From the NCBI GenBank assembly GCA_034231615.1, contig CM067302.1, positions 14,240,990 to 14,304,989 on the forward strand: a DNA stretch of 64,000 nucleotides. The letters are read 5' to 3'. This document shows, piece by piece, positions 55,861 to 64,000 of the stretch. Both the position numbers and the translations under genes were made by a program. The DNA comes from Meghimatium bilineatum (Eukaryota; Mollusca; Gastropoda; Stylommatophora; Philomycidae). Below the pieces are notes generated by a model, which saw nothing but the letters and a program-made list of their open reading frames with translations, was not told where the DNA came from and did no database searches. Position 1 is the first letter of the stretch. Each line of letters opens with the position of its first letter.

Positions 55861-56388
55861 TGATAACATTAACAGAAATAAAGACTGGAATAAAAAAAAT
55901 GAGAAGATAGATCTGTATAAATAACCAAAATATCGAAGGAAGTCTGACAAAATGGAGAGTGCCACAGTAACCAAACAAATAAGTAGGAAATACTAAATAA
56001 GGAAGAAAAGTTACTAAAAAAATGACTAACTATCAATAATAAAAAATGAATAACAGTAAAACATGGAACAAGGACAATTTTCTACGTTGCGGTCGAAACG
56101 GGACCTTTATCAAGAAACAAATACTAACCAAAAGCACAAAACCATAAACAAATTGAGAACTAGGACTTGGAGTTGTTTCCCTTACCAGAAAACATATCTA
56201 AGTCAAATCTGAAGATAGATCTGAAGGCATGAAAACAAGTCAGACAAAACTGATTAACAAGATTAGTTAATTATGAATGTCCCAGAAAGCATATATGAGC
56301 AATTTCAGGACATGATGATTTTTTGCCAAATTGGTTATAGAAATAAAAATTATACATCTACATCCAATCTGGCAAATTACACACTCAC
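55861..56388. other. A-rich intron sequence
   Basis: No coding or repeat structure recognised up to the exon D donor. Confidence 0.4.
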
Positions 56389-56515
56389 CGTAACTATGGT
56401 AACATCTGTTTCCTCAATAGTCTTGCTTGTTTGGGGCCACATATACTCTTTGCTTCCTTTACCTTCCCTAATTTTCTCCAGCCCCATCTTTAGTACTTCC
56501 TCTGCTTCCTTGTAC
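56389..56515 (-). CDS. TTC3: Exon D: last TPR and WPxT/IEET block
   Basis: 127 nt, starts phase 2 and ends phase 0 (ACG|gtgagt, a strong donor). The peptide runs YKEAEEVLKMGLEKI, then MWPQTSKTIEETD. The tryptophan-proline and IEE motif after the last helix resembles, from memory, the same place in vertebrate TTC3/DZIP3. The following intron is the largest in the window (16197 nt) and is mostly one minisatellite. Confidence 0.87.
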
Positions 56516-56558
56516 CTAGTGTAAGACAATACAAATCATTTACCACTGAAAGAAATAA

Positions 56559-57176
56559 ATGAGTACTAATGCAACATCAGAAGAACAATTGCAATCGCAT
56601 ATGAACAAACTCCACACAACATGTCAAAATTTCAACATGAAGATCAATATTGAAAAGACCGAAATAATGGCAATAGCAAAGAAAGAAAGAAATATCACTA
56701 TCTCCATCGACAATAAACACCTTAAACAGGTAAATGAGTCACTTTGGAAGCATTATATCGAGTGAAGGGAAAACCAGTAAAGAGATACAAAATAGATGCA
56801 ACAAAACATACCAGATCCTAGGAAAATGACATGTATTTTCAAGAACAAAAATGTAAACATAGACACTAAAGTTGCATTATACAAGACTATTATTATTCCA
56901 ATTAACATCCAGGAAGGCTGGCTTCTGAACACTATATAAAAGAAAAAGCTAGTTGTTTTCTGTCATATTAAGAGACACGACGGCATGGAGAGAGTGTTAA
57001 TGGAGGGGATGATAGAAGGCAACAGGAGCAAAGGCCGACCAAGACGCCATTGGACAAAAGACATTCAAGAATGCCTGTGCATGTCACCGGAAGATGCAGG
57101 ACAACTTGCTCAAGACTGTGGAGAATTCAAAAGATCCATAGGAAAGACTACATTCTGGAAAGAATATGTCACTTGA
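56559..57176 (+). mobile_element. LINE beta C-terminal part
   Basis: Frames read TTCQNFNMKINIEKTEIMAI, a decayed FKYLGS region, EGWLLN, then RHDGMERVLMEGMIEGNRSK, GRPRRHW and KTTFWKEYVT before a stop. The longest beta copy here. It shows the ends at 405 and 6340 are the same family. Confidence 0.85.
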
Positions 57177-57382
57177 TGATGATTATTATTCCATCACTAT
57201 GCTACCAGTGCCAAACCTGGACAATGACAGCACAAGACCAAAAAAAATAGTGACAACAGAAATGACATGTCTACGAAGAATACTCGGAGTGTCATTAAGA
57301 GATAGAATTAGAAACAATAACATCAGACAGATAACCAAAACAATACCAGTGTTGGAACACATCAAAAGACAACAGATCAAGT
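57177..57382 (+). mobile_element. LINE eta reverse-transcriptase end, 5' part
   Basis: Reads CQTWTMTAQDQKKIVTTEMT, then CLRRILGVSLRDRIRN and EHIKRQQIK. Interrupted by the hairpin element and continued at 57680. Confidence 0.83.
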
Positions 57383-57679
57383 GATTTTGACACAATTAAA
57401 ACAGTAAAAATAATGTTACAACCACAGAGGCACTAAATACACTATTGACATATAAACAATACGAAGTTCAAGGTGACAATGATGTCTGTGGAAATATGAC
57501 TACATGTTTCCATATACATCGTTGTCACCTTGAACTTCATCCCATGTTTACATACATCATTGTCACCTTGAATTTTGTATTGTTTATATGTCAACAGTGT
57601 ATCTATGCGTCTGCTAGTGGACATTTTGTTAACATTGTTTTTACTATTTTCATTGTTTTTCACTGTTTGTTTAACAAGT
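57383..57679. mobile_element. Hairpin (MITE-like) element inside LINE eta
   Basis: Near-perfect 47-bp inverted arms at 57439-57485 and 57554-57600 (three mismatches), with weaker pairing outward to both ends (acaattaaaacagtaaaaat against a matching run near 57640). caagt flanks at 57378-57382 and 57675-57679 may be a 5-bp target duplication. A second inverted copy of gttgtcaccttgaacttc lies in the loop. No coding region. Confidence 0.8.
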
Positions 57680-57915
57680 TAAATGGTTCAGCCACATAAC
57701 CAGACAGAAAGAGCAAAGTATTATCCAAAACACCTTTAACAAGCAATAGAAACCAGTTGACCTATTGGACACCCTCGTAAAAGGTGGATAGATAGTGTAT
57801 TAGACACACTCAAAAATATAACAGCGGAAGAGGCAAATAGAAGGGCAAAAGACCGTACACTCACTCTCCCCTCAACACCGAAAGGTACATGAGGACAGAC
57901 AGAAGAAGAAGACTG
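57680..57915 (+). mobile_element. LINE eta, 3' part
   Basis: Resumes as WFSHITRQ and ends in hedrqkk-like codons (ggacagacagaagaagaaga), with stops. It belongs to 57177-57382. Confidence 0.72.
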
Positions 57916-58117
57916 TTTGTTTTATATATTCTTGAGAAAGACCAGACAGTTAAAAACGTTGAAAACGTCTTGCGTATTGCAATTTGTATATTTACTTGTT
58001 TACTACTCATAACCCCTTAGTTTTATTAATAGTCCGTCGTATTCACATGGAACTTTCTAAAATCTTGTGTTCTACATAAGTAAAAAAAATCTATACCATT
58101 GTTCACCAAACATATAC

Positions 58118-58221
58118 CTTTTAAATGCCATATATGTTAGACCCAAGCCATAGTAAGCTGCGGGGAAAGTGTCCGTACGTGAGATAATTGCATTGAACTT
58201 CTCTGCTGCAGCTTGTAGGTT
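58118..58221 (-). CDS. TTC3: Exon C: TPR repeat
   Basis: 104 nt, starts phase 0 and ends phase 2 (AAAAG|gtatat). The acceptor is attcttcacag. The peptide shows AAEKFNAIIS followed by FPAAYYGLGLTYMAFKR, a clear TPR signature (helix A then G-L-T-Y-A helix B). The split AGG codon is completed by exon D to give KRYKEAEE, the start of the next helix. Confidence 0.87.
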
Positions 58222-58311
58222 CTGTGAAGAATAATAATATAAGAAATTGTTTCATCAGCATAGCTACATTCATCCTTTGTAATAGCACAAACAGGAAACA
58301 GAACTCATGTT

Positions 58312-58385
58312 CTATCTATCTATACGCTGTGGGGTCCTTGTTTGCCTTGTGGCATCAGGGGTGGAAGAGTTCTCTGAAGAATTCA
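58312..58385 (-). mobile_element. Family E fragment
   Basis: ctatctatctatacgctgtg, tgccttgtggcatcaggggt and ggaagagttctctga. Confidence 0.7.
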
Positions 58386-58431
58386 TGTTGATTCTATATA
58401 ATTAGCAGAAAGACATTCAGCCAAAGCCAGA

Positions 58432-58697
58432 TGTATTGAGCCATTAGCACAGCACACTGGCTTCGCATATGAGTGGTCCTTGGTTTATTTCCCAGTTGAG
58501 GCAGAAATATCTTTCAAGACCACAAACGGCTCCTGAGTCGATCCAGCCTGAATTGAGTACTGGATCAGTCCGAGAAGTAAAGACTGTGAGGGAGATGAGA
58601 TGGCTACTGCCTCCATATGGCAGAGCTTCTTAAATGTGCACCCACTAACACCTCACACCCCTACGGCAGTTAAATGTTATGGGCTAAATTCACTTTT
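58432..58697 (+). mobile_element. tRNA-derived SINE C
   Basis: agcacactggcttcgcatat, tggtttatttcccagttgag, agtaaagactgtgagggaga, cctcacacccctacggcagt. Box B has decayed. Confidence 0.83.
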
Positions 58698-58835
58698 ACA
58701 ATAAAATGGTTACACAACGCTTATCCGTTACTGGACTAAAACTAAACTTGACTACATCCTGTTGGAAAATGAGTAAAACCATTGCTCTGCTACATACAGT
58801 TTCAATGGGAGTTTGAGAATGAACACTTAAAAAAG
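58698..58835 (+). mobile_element. SINE-like family A, decayed
   Basis: aataaaatggttacacaacg to gagaatgaacacttaaaaaa, directly after SINE C. Confidence 0.7.
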
Positions 58836-58907
58836 GATATATTTTTATTCATAGTTATGGTAAGTTTTTCTAGTAACCTGTTTAATTTATTTTGCTTTTC
58901 CATGACT

Positions 58908-59250
58908 CCATTGTGGTGAAGTCTAGTGATCTGCACTGTGGTGAAGTCTAGTGATCTGCACTGTGGTGAAGTCTACTGATCTCTGCTGTGGTGAAGTTTA
59001 CTGATCTCCACTATGGTGAAGTTTACTGATCTGTGAAATAGTGAAGTCTACTGATCTCCCTGTGGTAAAGTCTACTGATCTCCCTGTGGTAAAGTCTACT
59101 GATCTCCCTGTGGTAAAGTCTACTGATCTCCCTGTGGTGAGCCTACTGATCTCCACTATGGTGAAGTTTACTGATCTGTGCTGTAGTGAAGTCTACTGAT
59201 CTTGCTTTGGTGAAGTCTACTGATCTTTGCTGTGGTGAAGTCTAATGAAG
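58908..59250. repeat. 24/25-bp minisatellite
   Basis: About 13 copies of tgtggtgaagtctactgatc with variable ends. Confidence 0.92.
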
Positions 59251-59437
59251 TCTCATGTTTGGACTGTTGGAAGGGAACCAACCCTTTTATCTGCAGCACA
59301 ACTCGTGATTTGAAGGAAGTCACTACAAAATCAACTCGGAGAAGAAAACCACCCACCCACATTAGATCCTAGTCATATTTGATGCACAATCACAAACCAG
59401 TTATGCTATTCTATATACTTGTAATGTGTGTACCTAC

Positions 59438-59518
59438 ACGTGTGTTAGCAGACTTGACACAGGAGATCCCATAGACGTACCATACAACCAGCAACTCATC
59501 CTCTTCAGCTGTCAAAAC
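59438..59518 (-). CDS. TTC3: Exon B: TPR-region helix
   Basis: 81 nt, 27 codons, phase 0/0. The acceptor is ttgtgaccag and the donor CGT|gtaggt. The peptide starts VLTAEEDELLVVWYVYGISC, an amphipathic helix continuing the TPR region. The 41/42-bp minisatellite begins only about 30 nt upstream of this acceptor in the transcript, so the branch point probably lies at or in the edge of the array. Confidence 0.82.
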
Positions 59519-59549
59519 CTGGTCACAAAAAAATATTTCAGTAAGTTAT

Positions 59550-61535
59550 AAATGATAAATTTGACAAATGTTACACAATATTCAAATAGTTAAATGATAA
59601 ATTTGACAAATGTTACACAATATTCAAATAGTTAAATGATAAATTTGACAAATGTTACACAATATTCAAATAGTTAAATGATAAATTTGACAAATTTACA
59701 CAATATTCAAATAGTTAAATGATAAATTTGACAAATGTTACACAATATTCAAATAGTTAAATGATAAATTTGACAAATTTACACAATATTCAAATAGTTA
59801 AATGATAAATTTGACAAATTTACACAATATTCAAATAGTTAAATGATAAATTTGACAAATGTTACACAATATTCAAATAGTTAAATGATAAATTTGACAA
59901 ATTTACACAATATTCAAATAGTTAAATGATAAATTTGACAAATTTACACAATATTCAAATAGTTAAATGATAAATTTGACAAATGTTACACAATATTCAA
60001 ATAGTTAAATGATAAATTTGACAAATGTTACACAATATTCAAATAGTTAAATGATAAATTTGACAAATTTACACAATATTCAAATAGTTAAATGATAAAT
60101 TTGACAAATGTTACACAATATTCAAATAGTTAAATGATAAATTTGACAAATTTACACAATATTCAAATAGTTAAATGATAAATTTGACAAATGTTACACA
60201 ATATTCAAATAGTTAAATGATAAATTTGACAAATTTACACAATATTCAAATAGTTAAATGATAAATTTGACAAATTTACACAATATTCAAATAGTTAAAT
60301 GATAAATTTGACAAATTTACACAATATTCAAATAGTTAAATGATAAATTTGACAAATGTTACACAATATTCAAATAGTTAAATGATAAATTTGACAAATT
60401 TACACAATATTCAAATAGTTAAATGATAAATTTGACAAATGTTACACAATATTCAAATAGTTAAATGATAAATTTGACAAATTTACACAATATTCAAATA
60501 GTTAAATGATAAATTTGACAAATGTTACACAATATTCAAATAGTTAAATGATAAATTTGACAAATTTACACAATATTCAAATAGTTAAATGATAAATTTG
60601 ACAAATGTTACACAATATTCAAATAGTTAAATGATAAATTTGACAAATTTACACAATATTCAAATAGTTAAATGATAAATTTGACAAATTTACACAATAT
60701 TCAAATAGTTAAATGATAAATTTGACAAATGTTACACAATATTCAAATAGTTAAATGATAAATTTGACAAATGTTACACAATATTCAAATAGTTAAATGA
60801 TAAATTTGACAAATTTACACAATATTCAAATAGTTAAATGATAAATTTGACAAATGTTACACAATATTCAAATAGTTAAATGATAAATTTGACAAATTTA
60901 CACAATATTCAAATAGTTAAATGATAAATTTGACAAATTTACACAATATTCAAATAGTTAAATGATAAATTTGACAAATTTACACAATATTCAAATAGTT
61001 AAATGATAAATTTGACAAATGTTACACAATATTCAAATAGTTAAATGATAAATTTGACAAATGTTACACAATATTCAAATAGTTAAATGATAAATTTGAC
61101 AAATTTACACAATATTCAAATAGTTAAATGATAAATTTGACAAATGTTACACAATATTCAAATAGTTAAATGATAAATTTGACAAATTTACACAATATTC
61201 AAATAGTTAAATGATAAATTTGACAAATGTTACACAATATTCAAATAGTTAAATGATAAATTTGACAAATTTACACAATATTCAAATAGTTAAATGATAA
61301 ATTTGACAAATTTACACAATATTCAAATAGTTAAATGATAAATTTGACAAATTTACACAATATTCAAATAGTTAAATGATAAATTTGACAAATGTTACAC
61401 AATATTCAAATAGTTAAATGATAAATTTGACAAATTTACACAATATTCAAATAGTTAAATGATAAATTTGACAAATTTACACAATATTCAAATAGTTAAA
61501 TGATAAATTTGACAAATGTTACACAAAACTCAAAT
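59550..61535. repeat. 41/42-bp minisatellite in the A-B intron
   Basis: About 47 copies of aatagttaaatgataaattt followed by gacaaatgttacac (42) or gacaaatttacac (41). Apart from this one change the units are almost identical. The gene strand is T-rich with atcatttaactattt in each unit. Confidence 0.96.
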
Positions 61536-61679
61536 AGTTACAAAAGCAAACTTTAATGGAATTCATAAAGCATGGATAAAGAACAAAAACAATTATTCAA
61601 CGAAAAAAAATTAAGCCTGCAATCAACAAAATCTGAATTGAAGGAATTATTGTCTATAATGAGTGATTAATATGTGAAA

Positions 61680-61930
61680 CAAGTTACTTAAAATGTCAAG
61701 TGAAACAAAAATAAAATGAAATCTGCAATTAAACAAGTAAAATCTGAAGTGAAATAATTAAATTGTGGAATCAAACAATTAAAATCTGAAGTGAAATAAT
61801 TAAAGTCAGCAATCAAACAATTGAAATCTGCAATGTAACAAATTAAAAATTGAAACAATGATATTCTGCAATGAAACAATTAAAAGAATGTGAAATAATT
61901 CGAAAATGCAATGAAATAAATAAAATCTGC
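61680..61930. repeat. ~20-bp imperfect repeat by the exon A donor
   Basis: Variants of aaatctgaagtgaaataatt and aaatctgcaatgaaacaatt, strongly diverged. Confidence 0.8.
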
Positions 61931-61990
61931 AACTCAAAAAAAGACAAGACAGACATCTATATTTGATTTACAAGAAATAATGATACCAAC

Positions 61991-62110
61991 CTCGGGTCTA
62001 GATAACATATTAAGAGCACTCTTAAACTGCTCCATGGCTCGACTGTACAAACTGGTCAGGTAAAAGTTGGAGCCTGCATATAACAATTTTCTGTACTGCA
62101 TTTGTACAGT
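61991..62110 (-). CDS. TTC3: Exon A: TPR-like helical pair
   Basis: 120 nt, 40 codons, phase 0 at both ends. The acceptor reads gctcacag and the donor GAG|gttggt. The peptide contains YAGSNFYLTSLYSRAMEQFK, the two-helix pattern of a tetratricopeptide repeat with small residues at the packing positions. It joins in frame to exon B. An alternative acceptor 15 nt downstream (atgcag) would also keep frame. Upstream exons are expected beyond 64000; I found none between 62111 and 64000. Confidence 0.82.
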
Positions 62111-62254
62111 CTGTGAGCAAAAAAGAAAAATAACAGAGGACAGTATTATTTATTGAAACAAACTACAAATAATTATGTCAAAAACTAAGTGATCATGCTC
62201 TAAAAGGAATGTATGTCATAGACCAAAGTATCCCATTTTTAAACTGTCTCTCTT

Positions 62255-62640
62255 CTGCTGAAGACAGATGTGTCGGGCCATTGGCGCAAATAAAACGGTG
62301 ACACAACGCATTTCCATTCTCTGGACTACATCCTTCTGGAAATCTAATAGTACCATGTTCCTGATACAAGAGATATCCAGTGGGAGTTTCTTCTTCTTCT
62401 TCTTCAGCGTTCGCTCTCAAATAACCACAAAGAAATATTTCTTGTGATTTCCGCCAGGGAGCGTGAAGTACGTTGTGCTGCAAGTTCCACTGTAGAACTG
62501 TGATTATTTGCACCCCGGTTGGCCACTTGTGGTCAGGATGTCCGAGATCCAGCACATCCGTTTTCATCATTCCTTTATATCGGGTTTGGTCCCTGAGTGG
62601 GAGTTTGAGAATGAACGCTGAAGAAGAAAAAGAAACTGAC
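62255..62640 (+). mobile_element. SINE-like family A split by another retroposon
   Basis: Starts gctgaagacagatgtgtcgg and breaks after agtgggagttt (62379-62389). It resumes at the second agtgggagttt (62596-62606) and ends gaatgaacgctgaagaagaa. Confidence 0.87.
62390..62595 (-). mobile_element. Retroposon nested in family A, with 11-bp duplication
   Basis: 206 bp beginning cttcttcttcttcttcagcg, a (GAA)n tail on the minus strand. The body has gatttccgccagggagcgtg and gatccagcacatccgttttc. The tail resembles families A and B but the body differs and recalls family F (gatgtgct, gcggaaatcgca). Confidence 0.83.
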
Positions 62641-62649
62641 TCTCTGAGA

Positions 62650-62935
62650 TTTTATTTACTAAGGCAGCCATCGTGTCAGACCCATAGTCCATGCTTTAGA
62701 AGACCCACAATGATGTGTAGTCATAAGTGGGTGGCATCTTTAGCCACGTCAACACTCTAAGGTATCAAATGGATGTAACCGCCGTGGACATTATGGAATA
62801 TGCAATAATAAGAGAAGATGCATTCAAGGCATCAATAGACAATGGGAAGGGTACCATGCTAAAACTACTTTATGAGCACCCCTTGCCAGATGTTGTTGTT
62901 GTTCATCCATCACAAGTGATGATGACCATTTGTTT
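62650..62935 (+). mobile_element. LINE epsilon RNase H remnant
   Basis: Frames include VASLATSTL, KASIDNGKGTMLKLLYEH, matching KGDVLKLLHE at 3250-3606. Frameshifted. Confidence 0.62.
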
Positions 62936-63146
62936 TTGAAATCAGTTAGTTATGTCCTTGATTATGAGTGTGTAGATGGTTAATAAGATCTATTCTGGCT
63001 GCAAATGTCCTTGGATAGTTCAACATGGGATGTTTACTGTAAATGGTTTTTGGTCTACCCGTGACTTTCTAGCTACTCTCAAGCTGTTGAGCTGCTGCAC
63101 TTATCCTCATTTCACAAGATGCTACATATTTTTTAACTGTAGAGTG

Positions 63147-63460
63147 TCATGTAGCTCTATTTTGTGCAAGATCTTCCCATGTATCTTCGTCTATTTCAAA
63201 GGTATTCAGTGAGGTCTTTAAAGAGTCCTTACAGCAATTCTTTTGGCCACATTGAGATTGTATGCCCTTCTGCAAGTCATCATATAGAGGTATTTTTGGC
63301 AGGCGATGATCTGTCATATGTACTAGATAACCTGCCCAACGAATCTGTGTCTGCATCAGAATAGTGTCAATGCAGGGGCTACTGGTTCTATCAAAGACAG
63401 TGACATCCAGAATCATGTTTTGCCATCTGATATTCATAACTTTATGACACATCTAGACTA
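63147..63460 (-). mobile_element. LINE theta C-terminal fragment
   Basis: The minus frame of 101 codons has QIRWAGYLVHMTDHRLPKIP, then QCGQKNCCKDSLKTSLNTFE and WEDLAQNR, a widespread LINE terminus (WAGHVxRMxDxRLPKxxxYGEL). Confidence 0.85.
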
Positions 63461-63481
63461 AGTGATGTACTTATATGAATG

Positions 63482-63595
63482 ATCTATCTATACGCAGTGT
63501 CCCTTGTTTGCCTTGCGGTGTCAGGAGTGAAAGAGTTCTCTGGAGATGGCCTTCTTGTGCGCTGTTTGTAAGCTTGTTCCTAAGGCTTCTTTGAT
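63482..63595 (-). mobile_element. Family E copy
   Basis: ctatctatacgcagtgtccc, tgccttgcggtgtcaggagt and tctggagatggccttcttgt. Confidence 0.78.
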
Positions 63596-63895
63596 TTTAT
63601 GTTGTATGAATGATAAGTATCAATAATATACAACTGATATCATCCATCTTTTTCTGGACTTCTTACATTTATCCCTTTTAGCTCATGTTACGACATAATC
63701 ATGGACAGTGCTATTCCTTGCTTGTGTTATGTTCTTGATAAAGACCTTTTGGTAAAGACATTGATATTTGTGTTATCCAGTCCTTAGTAAAACTTCATTG
63801 TCCCGTTTCCAAATTTAAAATGCCATATTACAGTTTTTATGCAGTCGTCTGCTGCTCTTGTTAACTATTATTATTAATATTCTGGAAGAAATGTT
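63596..63895. other. Unassigned intron sequence
   Basis: AT-rich. No upstream exon of the minus-strand gene is recognisable. Confidence 0.4.
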
Positions 63896-63900
63896 TCACA

Positions 63901-64000
63901 CTTCCAGCTTGTTATTCTAGTTACAGATATAACTTTACATACATTAATTTCTCTGTCCTCACTTCCACCTTGTTATTCTAGTTACAGATATAACTTTACA
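63901..64000. repeat. Start of a 61-bp tandem repeat
   Basis: cttgttattctagttacaga recurs 61 bp apart (units at 63901 and 63962). It runs off the window. Confidence 0.82.

Larger units (their letters stand above)
2387..62110 (-). other. TTC3: TTC3/DZIP3-like E3 ubiquitin ligase gene, 16 internal exons (partial)
   Basis: Gene-level entry for exons A-P. Seen: 16 minus-strand blocks bounded by AG/GT whose phases chain exactly (0,0,2,0,0,0,0,2,1,0,2,2,2,0,2,0 at the donors), giving 1506 codons. Protein order is TPR-like helices, a C/H-rich block, basic coiled coil, a DHGP/CGGL block, a PAM2 motif, a serine/aspartate-rich disordered region, and coiled coil. Known: TTC3 and DZIP3 are TPR proteins with a C-terminal RING that ubiquitinate target proteins. 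Blocks such as WPxTxxxIEE, SDPDYKG, FHxxCWK and CxTPGCxGxIS are, from memory, conserved there. Inferred: a cytoplasmic E3 scaffold. The RING and the N-terminus are outside the window. TTC3 versus DZIP3 cannot be settled here. Coding sequence is 7% of the span. Confidence 0.8.

Noticed and set aside
57442-57699. Two overlapping complementary open frames as genes
   Set aside because: They arise from the inverted arms of the hairpin element.

Overview
The window looks like intronic DNA of an invertebrate animal: small exons spread over 64 kb, AT-rich introns, decayed non-LTR retrotransposon 3' ends, tRNA-type SINEs, and many minisatellites. The retroelement set suggests a mollusc or another lophotrochozoan. 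That is a guess from general familiarity, not a measurement.

One gene runs through nearly the whole window on the minus strand. I reconstructed 16 internal exons (A to P, right to left, 62110 down to 2387) whose splice phases join without conflict, giving 4518 coding nt or 1506 codons. It has tetratricopeptide-like helices (exons A-D), a C/H zinc-ligand-like block (E-G), lysine-rich coiled coil (H-K), the DHGP...CGGL...SPRF block and a PAM2 motif (M), a long disordered region (M, N) and more coiled coil (N-P). This order fits the TTC3/DZIP3 family of RING E3 ubiquitin ligases. The start codon and first TPRs lie beyond 64000, and the C-terminal RING exons lie beyond position 1.

Almost every intron holds one or more tandem arrays. 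The largest are a 24/30-bp array at 7256-13176 (with a diverged fringe from 6900) directly abutting the donor of exon N, a 46-bp array at 14580-15920, a 51/52-bp array at 40812-55487 with kilobase higher-order repeats, and a 41/42-bp array at 59550-61530. Exons P and E are flanked on both sides by arrays whose units contain copies of that exon's own splice sites. The long open frames in these arrays come from stop-free repeat units and are not separate genes.

Between the arrays lie fragments of about nine or ten LINE types, several SINE-like families, and one short hairpin transposon that splits a LINE. Four retroelements sit inside minisatellites, so those arrays predate the insertions. I see no host gene on the plus strand and no RNA gene outside SINEs.
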